Source: Ciborinia camelliae
Taxonomy: Eukaryota; Ascomycota; Leotiomycetes; Helotiales; Sclerotiniaceae
Direction of reading: 5' to 3'
Length of the DNA: 64,000 nucleotides
Assembly: GCA_025890175.1 (NCBI GenBank)
Contig: JANPYM010000007.1
Location: forward strand, 2,662,973 to 2,726,972
A program made the position numbers and the translations under genes. The notes under the pieces were generated by a model. That model did not search any database, had not been told where the DNA came from, and worked only from the letters and a program-made list of their open reading frames with translations. How positions within the stretch are numbered: the stretch's first letter is position 1; the number at the start of each line of letters is the position of its first letter. Shown one piece after another: positions 38,646 through 49,188 of the stretch.

Positions 38646-39723
38646 ATGGGTAAGCAAGGGGACTTTGCCGCCGTCCGTAAGGATATTGTTGGTCTTCTAC
38701 ATCAACCGGAATACGATGATGGCAGTGCTGGACCAGTTCTTGTGCGCTTAGCATGGTATGTGAACTCCCATTCCATGTTTCTTCCAGACTATGTGCAGAT
38801 GCTTCGGTCCAATCGGGCGCATCCGACTTCTTTCAATTCATAAACTTATATCCTTTAGGCACTCTGCCGGAACATATGATGCTGAAACAGATACGGGCGG
38901 ATCCAATGGAGCTGGTATGCGATATGAAAGTGAAGGAGGTGATCCAGCAAACGCCGGCCTACAACACGCAAGAGTATTCCTTGAACCAGTCAAAGGAAAG
39001 CACTCCTGGATCACATATGCGGATCTCTGGACACTGGCAGGAGTTGTGGCAATTAAAGAAATGGGTGGACCAGATATTGAATGGAAAGGAGGACGAACAG
39101 ATTATGTCGATGATTCGAAACTACCCCCACGAGGACGTCTACCAGATGCAGCGCAAGGCTCTGATCATCTTCGATTTATATTCTACCGCATGGGCTTTAA
39201 TGACCAGGAGATCGTTGCGTTGAGCGGGGCACATAATCTTGGACGATGTCATAGTGATCGATCTGGATTCGAAGGGGCTTGGGTTAATAATCCTACAAGG
39301 TTTTCGAATCAATATTATAGACTCTTGCTTTCCCTGCAGTGGCGCAAGAAGAAGTTACCAAATGGAATTGAACAATTCACCAACTATGATGAGGATACCG
39401 AGACGGAATTAATGATGCTTCCAACGGACTTGGCCCTCACGCAAGATAAGAAGTTCAAGGAATGGGTAGGGAAATATGCAGATGATAAGGAGATGTTCTT
39501 TGAGGATTTCAGTAAAGTCTTTGCTAAGTTGATTGAGTTGGGTATTCAAAGGGATGGCGAGGGCAATATTACAAACTCAGATAATGAAAAAGGTGGATAT
39601 CATGCCGCGCCGAAAAAGAGGGATACTCCTGGTGGTCCGGCGAAGAGTACGGATGATAAGGTTGATATCAGTGAGGCGGGACCATTAAAGGAGGAGAATG
39701 AGAAGTTTAAGGCGAAATTGTAG
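38646..39723 (+). CDS. Cytochrome c peroxidase-type haem peroxidase, no mitochondrial presequence
   Basis: Two exons, 38646..38755 and 38859..39723, give 324 residues. This class I haem peroxidase reduces H2O2, with cytochrome c or a similar donor as electron source. Distal pocket residues are in VRLAWHSAGTYD (R34, W37, H38). The proximal His is in [13 protein letters not shown], and FEGAW supplies the Trp equivalent to W191 of yeast cytochrome c peroxidase. [12 protein letters not shown] supplies the proximal-His-bonding Asp. The protein starts [10 protein letters not shown] directly at the catalytic fold, with no leader, so a cytosolic location is more likely than mitochondrial. It ends in a charged Lys/Glu/Asp-rich tail. 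Start choice rests on the conserved N-terminus and in-frame splicing. Confidence 0.93.
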
Positions 39724-40045
39724 ATTGTTTCGTTTATGGGTGTACAATAATAGATGTATAAATGGGCAACGGTTTTAGACGTTAGACAAGAGGAGAAGTT
39801 TGATTATCTGCTCATTGAGTAGACAATTGGAGACCAGATGAGCTCGATTTTAGATATTGAAAAATTAATAGATTTTTAAGCAGTCAAGGTTCACCAATTT
39901 GGGAAAGTACGACCAAATTGACATTTTTGGCACACCTCATCCCATCCCATATCATCCTGCAAATTTCCATTTCTCTAATCCCTAAAACATATCCATCACC
40001 TACCAAAAATATCTTACCCCCCTCATAACATCACTCACCTCAACC
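39724..40045. other. Short intergenic region
   Basis: 322 bases between the peroxidase stop and the next ATG. Pyrimidine-rich promoter-like sequence lies just upstream of 40046. Nothing else is visible. Confidence 0.5.
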
Positions 40046-41957
40046 ATGCGCTCCTTCTTCTCCCGTTCCCCCCGATCTTGAAGGAGGCCGCATATACAAA
40101 AAGGGCTTCACGGGCGACCACCGCGGCCGCGCACACATCCCCCCCAATCCATCCCCCCTCTTCTCTCCCCAATCCCAAGTTGATCCTTTCGATACTCCCT
40201 CCGCCGCTTACCGACACGATACGATATTTCACCCGCCTCCGAGTCCCAGTCCCAAATCCGTTACTTTCAGCGATCGGTCATGGAGTGCTGTCACTGGAAG
40301 TGCATTTGCGAAACAAGGGAAATCAGCTTCGGAAAAAGGAGCCCTGGATAGATTACATGAGTATTTGGGAGTATTGCCCGCAGAGGGTTTACCACATGGG
40401 GGAGGAGGAAGACGATTTAGTATGAGTGATCCAAATGATCGACCCGCTCCTCATCTCTCCACACCCAGACCCCTTTCACCGCAAGCGCGGATCAGGAAAA
40501 ATTTGAAACAACAGGCGGCCGAACATGAATTTCGGAGGAATCATCAGCAGAATCAGAGTGGGAATGGGAATAGTCATGATGCGCTCCTCGGCGATGCGGA
40601 GGAAAAACAGGTGCATTATCAAACGCATCTTTTCAAAGAGGCCCTGAAGACGGCACTTAGTATGCATAAAGAATCCGAGGTTCAAGAGTGGACGCCGGGA
40701 AAGAGACCGGTGATGGAGAGGAGAGGTGCTAGTGAGGGGACGAGGGAGGGTGGATGTGTGGGACCGCCAGAGGTCATACTAGAGGATGAATTGTTGCCAA
40801 GTGATCTGACGGAGTTTTTGGAGAAGTATGATCCGAGGTCTGAAGACCTGCCTGATGTGTAAGTATACCCTTTTTGGCTGTATTTGAAGGGTCAATAGAG
40901 GAAAGGGGTTTTTCTCTTTGAACACGTGCTGAGTTTTGGGATTGAGATAGATATCCAATGGGTGAACATAGGGCGATGCTTCGGACGATGTATTTGGAGG
41001 ATATATTGCATTCGACTGCAAAATTGCATAAGCATAATTGGATATTGCTGAGTAGGAATGAGATGTATAAAGACTGTATGTATCCCATGCATTCGATTAG
41101 CCAACTTGTTCCTGGAATATCGGCTGATCGTATCATAAATAAAGTACGCATCCCCGAGCGCTGGGATCAAATACAAGAAGATCTCGAGAAATACAGTGCG
41201 TATCCCTTTTCTCGCATTCCTCTCCCAACACCCATCGTATGACATATGTCTATACATATATACCTCTTCGTTCCTTCCTTTCCTTCCCTACCTCTCTCCA
41301 TCTCTCTCTCTCTCTCCATAAACTAACACAACCCCCCCCTCAGCCCGCTCAATCCGCAACTACGAATACTGGCTCACATCCCCCATCCCGCATCTCTCGA
41401 AATCCTCCATCCCCATCCCTCCCCGCTTCCACCTCTACGGCAAACAGCTCGCCATCCTCGAAGCAGCTAAATCCTCCAGCCACCCCGCGGAACGCGCGTT
41501 CGCAAGTGAACTTGGGAGGAAATTGGTCGCCTATCATGAGGATTGGAGGGGAGATAACTCTCATGTGGGGTTTGGGGATATAAAGAGGAGGGGGTGGAGG
41601 GGTGGTGGCGGAAATGGAGATGGGGGGTTTGTGAGGTGCATGAAGAGGATCCTAGGTGCGGTTGTGGGAGGGGCGAGTGTGCTGGCTCCGGTGTGTGTAC
41701 TGCTTCTTTGGCCCGGGGGCGTGAGTCGTGCGGGGGGTGTGGGGGTCGTAGGAGTTAGTGTGGCGGTTGTGGGGATTCTTTTGGTTTGGGGGGTGGATGG
41801 AGGTGCGGGCGGGGAGGGGAAGAGGAAGGGGCGATGGGACGGGATTGAGGATGGAAAGGGGAGGGGGAGAGGCGAGTGGGGATTTCGGGATGTTATGTTG
41901 GTTTTGGCAGCTTATGCGGCTGTCTTGGTGCTTTTTTTGGGCGTCGCGGTCGTGTGA
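40046..41957 (+). CDS. DUF6594-like fungal membrane protein, apparent 1-nt frameshift near start
   Basis: Exons 40046..40858, 40951..41195 and 41344..41957 are joined by in-frame GT-AG introns. The C-terminus has three hydrophobic helices: one after FVRCMKRILGAVVGG, one in the VGVVGVSVAVVGILLV segment, and a last one in DVMLVLAAYAAVLVLFLG. The AAYAAVLV-type ending is typical of fungal DUF6594 proteins, whose function is unknown. The N-terminal half is polar and Pro/Ser-rich. The only good ATG (40046, MRSFFSRSP) is one base out of frame with the long open frame that begins at about 40074 (DLEGGRIYKKGF). The shift falls in a run of six C at 40068-40073, and a run of five would join them. If the start is instead the first in-frame ATG (about 40422), the product lacks about 115 residues that look coding. 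Confidence 0.7.
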
Positions 41958-42775
41958 GGTTGGGTTGGATCGGGTGGGGTTATTGAGATTGATAATGAAC
42001 TTGAATATGAGATTATTGAGACTTTTGGAAATGTAATTTGAGTGTATTGGAGTGTTGATGATGTGTGTTGGAAGTGTCAGGCACCTCACCAAGGGCATAC
42101 AGAATGGAATCTAGGATCTGTAATATGATAAAAGATTATGCTGAAGAGGACAGGATCCTCTTCAAAAGATCACCATCTAAATATAAAGGGGTGATCATGT
42201 GACTAGCCATATGGCATTCACTAGGCATGGGCCTAGGCATGACACAGGGGCCTGGGCACGACATATGGTATAATTTTAAGTACTTTGAAACTTAGCATGT
42301 TAGTAAAACGAGTGAGTTGGTGGTGGTGCACCCAATGGGGGGGTTTTGTTATTAGAGTTAGTGATCGGATCGGGGAAGTTAATTAGGTTTTTCGTGCAAT
42401 CTCCCCTCGGTAATCCATCCCCTTTTGAAAAGACGAGTGGGGTTTAATTATTGGGGTTTGGTTATGGGATAGGGGGAAAGTTTACTATTAGGTTTAAACC
42501 ATGTGATTTCTCGGTAAACCCCCCTTTTTTTTTGTCACATTTCTGTACGCTGTCACTTGGCAAAGTATATTTCGAAAATTGAGATTTTTATTGTATGATA
42601 TGTATAATTTTGATATGTATATTATTGTTTGCTTTTTTTTGGAGGTTTCTTATGCATTTTTAGATTTTCTTTTTGGAATAAGGTTTTGTACTAAAATTGC
42701 GTACACAGTTCATTTCAGTTGATCACAAAGCAGAGAAGTAAAAAGATGGGCAATTTAGTCTGATTTCTATCTCAG
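41958..42775. other. Intergenic region with an LTR-like repeat
   Basis: About 0.8 kb between convergent genes. It contains the LTR-like repeat described at 42066..42244. The rest is AT-rich with T runs and no coding frame. Confidence 0.55.
42066..42244. mobile_element. LTR-like repeat fragment, least mutated copy
   Basis: The stretch starts TGTTGGAAG and ends GACA, matching the TG...CA limits of copia-type LTRs. Its core (TCTAGGATCTGTAATATG, then AAGAGGACAGGATCCTC) recurs at about 56598-56768 and 58605-58777 in AT-shifted form. No flanking internal element or convincing target duplication is seen, so it could be a solo LTR. Ends are set by comparison with the other copies and are approximate. 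Confidence 0.6.
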
Positions 42776-44062
42776 TTAACTGTTTCCCTCCTCTTGGGCT
42801 CGCGCATGCTGTACTCGCTGGAATGCTCTTGTAGCGATAAAGGATCTTTCTTCGGCCTGTGCAAACAAGAGGTCCGCTCGTTGTCTTTGTCTCATTAGCA
42901 ATTGAAGGTCGAGGAAACGTTCCTCGATATTCTGTTGAAAATCACGCTGCCGAGATTGATAAAGAGCGAAGTCTTCTTCAGAAAGACGGTCACCAGGCAG
43001 AAGGATCTGCATGGCAACTCTACGCTCATCTTCATAGCTGATCGACCGGTGTTCAAGCTCAACGTAACGTATACGTGCATCCAATACTTCACGCTCGATG
43101 TCATTGACATCTCGGTAAGTCGCGAGGGCTTCTCTCCGCGCTTGTAAAACGGCGACTTCTAACCGATACATCTCTTGATTTGAAACAAGTCTAAGTGGCC
43201 GAGCAAGTTGTGGCTGGGATGGGATCAGGTTTGTCAGCCATTCTGGGCGTGGACCAGAATCGAAGGGAGGAGGTGGGTTACCTAATCTCAGAATTGCTGT
43301 TCTGCAAGCAGGACAGTCTTTGTAGTTCGAATGTTCAAGCCACTCCTTAATGCATTGCTGATGGAACTCATGATTGCAGGTGGTTCTCACTGGCATTCCA
43401 TTCGAACGCACTTCATTGAGAGGCTCTCGACAAATGCCACAGTCTTCCCACTCTTCACGATCGAGTGCGAGTTCGACTAGGTCGAATCCGTCACCTGGGT
43501 GACCAATTGCAAGACGCCACGCATGATCCGTTGTTATTGTTGAGAAATGATGGTATGCCTGGTTCATGATCATGATGCGTCGGAGACGTACAATCAATAT
43601 TCTAGAGGAAAGTGATGGGGTCTCGCCTCGGATCACACGAAGCCAGAAATGGGGAATCAAACGTTGAGCCACAATTCTAACCAGAATCTCTACGCTATCA
43701 GCAGGAAGAATCTCCCAAAGTACTGGATCAGACAAGTGAAAAAAGCCATCATCCGAAATAGCATCAGGTAGCGTTACGTTTTGGGCTCGAACTTCTACAT
43801 CATGTGTTTCGGCTTCGACATTCCAATTGAGATAACGAGAGACAACCCAATCAAACAAGAATTCTGAGGATTGACGATTATGAGATTGAAATTGTCTGGG
43901 ATCTGGTGACATGTAGCACTCACTGCAAAAATCACTTATTCTCGTCGATCTCGGGCGCGAATTTTCACAAGGAGACCCAGGAGAACCATCTGGTTGGCAT
44001 GGACGACTGTATGTTTCTTCATGGCTACACTCCAAAAATCGAAAAACTAGGATGAGACACAT
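42776..44062 (-). CDS. RING-H2 finger protein, probable E3 ubiquitin ligase
   Basis: Single exon of 428 residues. The RING-H2 motif lies near residues 210-255. Its first Cys pair is in CGICREPL, then TTCNHEFHQQCIKEWL carries C-x-H-x2-H-x2-C, and CPACR the last pair. Such domains recruit E2 enzymes for ubiquitin transfer. The N-terminus has a Cys/His-bearing segment (LECSHEETYSRPCQP, then CSECYMSP) that could bind a second metal. The region after the RING is Arg/Glu-rich and probably helical. No substrate can be inferred. An upstream 13-bp direct repeat lies in the presumed promoter. Confidence 0.85.
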   Translation of the reverse strand: MCLILVFRFLECSHEETYSRPCQPDGSPGSPCENSRPRSTRISDFCSECYMSPDPRQFQSHNRQSSEFLFDWVVSRYLNWNVEAETHDVEVRAQNVTLPDAISDDGFFHLSDPVLWEILPADSVEILVRIVAQRLIPHFWLRVIRGETPSLSSRILIVRLRRIMIMNQAYHHFSTITTDHAWRLAIGHPGDGFDLVELALDREEWEDCGICREPLNEVRSNGMPVRTTCNHEFHQQCIKEWLEHSNYKDCPACRTAILRLGNPPPPFDSGPRPEWLTNLIPSQPQLARPLRLVSNQEMYRLEVAVLQARREALATYRDVNDIEREVLDARIRYVELEHRSISYEDERRVAMQILLPGDRLSEEDFALYQSRQRDFQQNIEERFLDLQLLMRQRQRADLLFAQAEERSFIATRAFQRVQHARAQEEGNS

Positions 44063-44117
44063 CTTGTAAATTGTAATATGTATTGCAAAAAACTTGAGTT
44101 GATGTTAAGACTAGTTA

Positions 44118-44169
44118 TTGGTTTTGAGTGTTGGTTTTGAGTGTTGGTTTTGAGTGTTGGTTTTCAGTG
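44118..44169. repeat. 13-bp tandem repeat upstream of the RING gene
   Basis: Four copies of TTGGTTTTGAGTG, the last with one change, lie about 55 bp upstream of the RING-H2 start codon, where they may sit in the 5' UTR or promoter. Confidence 0.85.
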
Positions 44170-44551
44170 TTGTGTACGTATGGAAAATAAGATGGAGGGA
44201 CCGAGAGAAATACCTGGGATATTTAAATAAATCTAGATAACATTGTTCACGAATTGAACTGTGAACAGTTCCATGTGAACGGTAGAGAACATTGCCGCCA
44301 AGAGGTTGAAGCTCCTAAACCGTTTTCATGAGAACAGGTCATAAGATACCTACTACCATGCTACAATATTGAAGATGAAGGAACAGAAAAAAAAACTTGA
44401 AATAAAACATCGACAAATTTTGCATTAAAGTTAAAGAACCCATTTAGTCTCTATGAGGATAGACCAGAATAAAGTCGGACCTATGCTCAAGATTACTCGA
44501 CAGTAGTACTGGCTTTATATCGATGGACTTTTTGATAGGTAGTAGAAAATA

Positions 44552-45147
44552 CGGCAAATACCTGAAATAGCATGTTTTTAAATTTTGATACCCCAACTAG
44601 CACAATATGCTATTCGAGGTCTAACATATGCTATTTGAGGTCGATTGAAAAAGTAAAATCATGCTATTCTAGTCCAAAAAAAAACGGCAAATACCTGAAA
44701 TAGCATGTTTTTGAATTTTGATACCTCAAATAGCATAGAAACTTTCCATTTCGACCTCAAATAGCATAGGTTCGTAGGTTCGTAGGTTCGTAGGTTCGAT
44801 GGGAGAGGGTAGGTTCGTAGGTTCGATGGGAGAGGGTAGGTTAGATGGGAGAGGGTAGGTTAGATGGGAGAGGGTAGGTTCGATGGGAGAGGGTAGGTTC
44901 GATGGAAGAGGGTAGGTTCGATGGGAGAGGGTAGGTTCGATGGAAAAGGGTAGTAGGATTTTTTTAGACCCAAATAGTATATAAATCAGGACTAGAATAG
45001 CATATTTTATTCGAGACTAAACTAACATCATTTATGATGTTTTTTAGGACTGAAATAGCAACATATGCTATTTGAGGTCGAAATGGAAAGTTTATATGCT
45101 AGTTGGGGTATCAAAGTTGAAAAACATGCTATTTCAGGTATTTGCCG
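44552..45147. mobile_element. Non-autonomous inverted-repeat element (MITE-like) with 9-bp target duplication
   Basis: Both ends read inward as CGGCAAATACCTGAAATAG, followed by about 30 more matching bases up to CCCCAACTAGCA. The 9-bp TAGAAAATA flanks both ends directly (44543-44551 and 45148-45156). No coding frame is inside. The left terminal sequence is present a second time from 44684, so the left arm is duplicated. Near its middle is a minisatellite with a unit of about 20 bp. A 9-bp duplication suits Mutator-like transposases, which is inference. Confidence 0.85.
44767..44955. repeat. Minisatellite inside the foldback element
   Basis: About nine tandem units of roughly 20 bp (GTAGGTTCGATGGGAGAGG type), preceded by shorter GTAGGTTC units. 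Units differ by one or two bases, with TTAGATGG and TTCGATGG variants interspersed. Confidence 0.85.
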
Positions 45148-46632
45148 TAGAAAATATGATAAAACCTAGAGCCAACGCTGTTACCGCTGAACTACACCAT
45201 AACCCGAAGAGCGACACTGGACGCCACTTCATATAATAAACCCTAATACTGCTTAATAATCCACCGCAGTATCTGTAGTACCATATTATTGGGTATGGTC
45301 CACTATTGAATATTAACTAGTGCGTGGCCCGTATTCGCAACAGATATAAGCTAGTAGCTTAAGAAGATTAGGACGGACTTCAATAATCGCTGGTGGCTCG
45401 CACTCTAGCACGATTATTAGTTGTGGGTGAAAGGAATTAAAGAAGAGGGAAATACAGTATCAGTCTGAACTACAACCAGTCATTTAAGATATATTGTACG
45501 TATGGTATAAACATGATTATATTTTAGTGGTTAAAGGAGCTAAGTTCTATGGAGTCGAGAGATTCTATATGAGGGACTCGTGATGACTAATCAAGCTAAG
45601 CTAACTCGTGTATATAGAGCATTTATAAGAACAAGAGATAACAAAGGAACACCTCCCTCCATGCGCACATAAACCCACCCGTGGACACTTGCGACCGCAT
45701 TGATTGAGCCAAATCGGGTTGTGTACAAATGAGGATGGCCCATTTTGTCTTATTTTATAGATCATAATACGTAATGGAGCTAAACTCAACCAGAAAAACA
45801 ACAGTAATAAAGCAGAGGTCGGATGAGAAGAAAATAGTTTTAAGAGTAAATGAGAAGCAAGCACTCGCCGTCTTAAAAAGGTCCTCTAGATTATCTCAAC
45901 AGGATCCGAGCATTCAAGTAGCTCATGGAACGGTAATCACAGCAGAAAAACTTGACTCATATGATGGGAAAGCATGATACAATTCCCCTATTCCTCCATA
46001 TTTCCTCCCTTCACTCCTCTCTGATCAAGCTCTCATGAAGGAGAATGGAAGGGATGACTATATTATCTACAATACTTCATTTTACACACCCTCTCTGTCC
46101 ATGCAAGTGTGAAACTCGCTGCATTTGTTTATATTAGCCGCCGATTAGTGGCCATTCATCATCGTAGCCATCCCATCATAGTGATATAGCGCGATCGGCC
46201 AATTGAGTAGCCGAAAAAGGCTTTTCACGGAGTGGGAAGCCGTTGACTTTCCATTCACTCATCTGTGGCGAGAAATTGTTGTGGAAACAAGAACGCCAAC
46301 CCAATGCAAATGCCAAGATTCTTTTCCTAATCGTGACCGGATTGCCCTCCAGTTTTATCGTATCATCATATTTCGCTGCACAGTGGTTGGCAGCAGGTTT
46401 TTTTCTTCATTATTTCTGTAGAGATACTCAGTTACGGCGCGGGTCGTGAGGTTGAAGCAATGATGTTATTTTTGATTAAAAGGTCGCTGAATGATCTGAG
46501 GTAATAATACGTCGATAACTAATGGGTATCTCTGAAAAGACGATTAGACACGCAGCGCGAAAACAAGAAACGCGGAGTGATTCGAAATAGAACTATTGTG
46601 CCTGAAATCGGAATATAACGGCTGTTCAAAAA

Positions 46633-49188
46633 TCAGCACATCATGCTGGTTTCATCATCTTCATCGTCGTCTCCTTGCTCTAAACTTTCGATGGCTTCTT
46701 TGATATGTTGACTTGCCTGTTTTTTTGTTAGAGAATTTTTTTGAATGAATGTGAGTGAACATACTTTTGGATCTAAGTTCAGAGCAATGGTAAAATGTCG
46801 AACTGAAGCACCCTTTTGCTTGATACTCTTATAAAGTTTTCCCAATAAAAAGTGAACCATTGCCTCATCAGGAGCTAGATCTTTCAGGATTTTTAATTCC
46901 TCCAAAGCATCCTCCATATTCCCCATTGTCATTAAGCATCTGGCTTTCTTGAATCGGGTCAAGGCTGATTTGGGATCCAACTCAATAGCTTTTTTGAAGT
47001 ATGCAAGTGCCAGTGCTTTGTTTCCTTTTTTATCAACAACACTTCCCATAAGACCCAAAAGCACCGCATTAGTTGGGTTGATTTTGGACGCGGCTTCGAA
47101 GTGTATGAAAGCTTTATCATAATTACCCATTTTCTCATAAACTTTACCAACACCATAGTAGGCATTATAATGCCGTCTATCAACAGCCATTGCATGTCTG
47201 TATGAGGTAAGTGCTTTATCGTACTCTTCATTCATAACATGTTCATGACCTTGAAGGGTAAACGCATAAGCAAACTTGGGCTTGAGTTGTGTAGCTCGCT
47301 TGAAACACCGTAAAGCTTGTTCATGATCTCGCATAAGTGACCAGGAATTTCCCAATGCACACCAAGCTTCTGGTGATTGCCACGAAGAATCAACCAATTC
47401 ATGGGCAAGGAAAGCAAGATCGGTTTCTCTTTTTAGATGCCAAAGAACAGTAGAATAAATCTCCATATCCTCAAATCGTGTTGGTGCTATTTGTCTAATT
47501 CGTTTATACAAGGTTTCCGCTTCGGCATACGACGCTTGTTCGTAATGGGCACGCCCCATCTGTGACAATACCCAAGGAGTGTCTTGCTGTTGAGTAGATA
47601 GTGTGGAAAATGTCTCCAAAGCTTGTTGGGATTGAAATTTGGCAAGCAGAGAATAACCGGTGCCGAACTTTTTAAACAAGTCGAGAAGCCATCTTAATGC
47701 TTCCTCTCGAGTTCCAGAATCTGATTCAGATGATCTAGCACCAGAAGATTTTGTAGAAATTGCTGCTCGGGATCTTATATCTCCTTCCCTCTGCTCTAAT
47801 TCCATAGAATCTTCCACTGGTTTTCGATTGCCACTGACCTGTCTGCCGGCAGTTGAGACTCCAGCAGGCCGCATGATTTTTGATATTGGAGGCCGAGCCT
47901 TTTTTAGTTCTCGCCCCGGGGCTGGCCCAACAGTAGCAAGATTGCTGGAAGGTTTGTTGCTTGTTGGACGAAATTGGTTGATCAATCTGACACTCCTTCT
48001 CTGGGGTGCTCCGGGATCTTCCGAAGGCTGTCTGGGAACTACCTGTCCAGAGATGGTTCGCTTTCTATCTCCACCGGGTGCGGCAACAGAATTATGGCGG
48101 GAATTGTGTCCTGCGCTACTGTCTTCCGAAATTTCTGCAGCCGCCTTTTGAAGTCGTTTCGAAGCCATAGAACGACCCATCTTTGGAACGTCCATGCTGA
48201 AGTCCATACCAAGCCCTTGTAGTGTTCGATTCCTGCGAACCGGGGCTTGTGGAGGTTCCATGTTAATAGGAAACGCTGAAACGACACCAGATTCTTTTCG
48301 ACTGGGTGCAATAGCGTAATCGGGAGGGGCACTAGGTCCGGTGGGCGTTTCCATTGTATCTGAGCTAATACAGCCTCCTGAGGTTGCAGGAAGGTTTGTC
48401 AGACTGGGGTTGCTCTCAGCGAGCTTCGAGGATGCAGAAGTAGTAAGAGACCCAAAAAGGCCACCGGCGAATGACCGAGATGAAGAATTATTGAACGGAT
48501 CCGCAGGGTCGCTCTGGTAAGATCGTGCGCTTGGCCGGGATGGTCGAGGTTCTTCCACCAAGAAAGGTTCTACTGGCCCCTCTCTGTCTTGTGCATTCGA
48601 TTTGAGTATTGCCTCCATCTCTACGCTCATTCTAAAAGTGCTCGAGACCCTAACATTGGTACCCATATCACAAAGATTAGTAAAAGCATCCCACATAAAT
48701 GGATTCAATTTCAACGCATCTTCGAAATAGCTGATCGACTGCTTTTTGTCATCAAAAGCACGATAAAGCTTCCCCAGCAAACAACAAACTGCAGATGCAT
48801 CAGGGTATGGGTGTCGTGAGTATTCGGTATGTTTGCCAAATGAGTTTTGTCCGCCCCAACAACCTCTGTTCTTTTCCAACGCCACAATTCCCTCTTTCAA
48901 TTTTCCCAGTGCAAGGCATGCTTGCGCATAGATGTATGCACAACCAAGATTTCCAGTCTTTGACCCTGGGCCCTTTACGATCTCGAAGGCGGACGCATAA
49001 TCGCCAAGTCGTAAATGGCATAATGATAGGAGGTAGGAGGATTCGGGACCTTTCGGGGTATAAGCATGCAATCGTTCTGCGAAAAACAAGGCATTATTGA
49101 GTAGATTGTTGTCAATGTGGTAGTAAATGAGTTGACATAGTTGAGTCGTGATACAAGGATTAATTGTTTCCTTCCTCGAGGGAGGCAT
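46633..49188 (-). CDS. CDC27: Anaphase-promoting complex subunit CDC27 / APC3
   Basis: Two exons, 49188..46765 and 46716..46633, give 835 residues. APC3 is a TPR scaffold of the APC/C ubiquitin ligase that drives exit from mitosis and binds the IR tails of Cdc20/Cdh1. The N-terminus (ITTQLCQLIYYHIDNNLL, then NALFFAERL) is the dimerising TPR block. A long Ser/Pro/Arg-rich linker follows from about residue 195 to 490. Then comes a C-terminal TPR superhelix with repeated W.ALGN, AYAFTLQGHE, NAYYGVGKVYEKMGNYDKA and LGLMGSVVDKKGNKALA units. The protein ends in an acidic tail. The start at 49188 (MPPSRKE) is chosen over the upstream 49290 ATG because it begins just before the conserved block. The 48-bp intron is a multiple of three and lacks stops. 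Confidence 0.95.
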   Translation of the reverse strand: MPPSRKETINPCITTQLCQLIYYHIDNNLLNNALFFAERLHAYTPKGPESSYLLSLCHLRLGDYASAFEIVKGPGSKTGNLGCAYIYAQACLALGKLKEGIVALEKNRGCWGGQNSFGKHTEYSRHPYPDASAVCCLLGKLYRAFDDKKQSISYFEDALKLNPFMWDAFTNLCDMGTNVRVSSTFRMSVEMEAILKSNAQDREGPVEPFLVEEPRPSRPSARSYQSDPADPFNNSSSRSFAGGLFGSLTTSASSKLAESNPSLTNLPATSGGCISSDTMETPTGPSAPPDYAIAPSRKESGVVSAFPINMEPPQAPVRRNRTLQGLGMDFSMDVPKMGRSMASKRLQKAAAEISEDSSAGHNSRHNSVAAPGGDRKRTISGQVVPRQPSEDPGAPQRRSVRLINQFRPTSNKPSSNLATVGPAPGRELKKARPPISKIMRPAGVSTAGRQVSGNRKPVEDSMELEQREGDIRSRAAISTKSSGARSSESDSGTREEALRWLLDLFKKFGTGYSLLAKFQSQQALETFSTLSTQQQDTPWVLSQMGRAHYEQASYAEAETLYKRIRQIAPTRFEDMEIYSTVLWHLKRETDLAFLAHELVDSSWQSPEAWCALGNSWSLMRDHEQALRCFKRATQLKPKFAYAFTLQGHEHVMNEEYDKALTSYRHAMAVDRRHYNAYYGVGKVYEKMGNYDKAFIHFEAASKINPTNAVLLGLMGSVVDKKGNKALALAYFKKAIELDPKSALTRFKKARCLMTMGNMEDALEELKILKDLAPDEAMVHFLLGKLYKSIKQKGASVRHFTIALNLDPKVCSLTFIQKNSLTKKQASQHIKEAIESLEQGDDDEDDETSMMC

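Larger units (their letters stand above)
44063..46632. other. Intergenic region with foldback element
   Basis: About 2.6 kb between the RING gene and CDC27. It holds the 13-bp repeat at 44118-44169 and the foldback element at 44552-45147. The remainder (45160-46630) has short open frames only and no recognised gene. Confidence 0.55.

Noticed and set aside
41652..42098. 148-codon minus-strand frame
   Set aside because: Antisense to the G-rich last exon of the DUF6594-like gene, giving a Pro/His/Asn-rich string of no character.
45168..45213. Minus-strand tRNA-like segment with an A-box match (TAGTTCAGCGG)
   Set aside because: No matching D-stem, anticodon arm, T arm or B-box follows, and the adjacent sequence is the foldback element.
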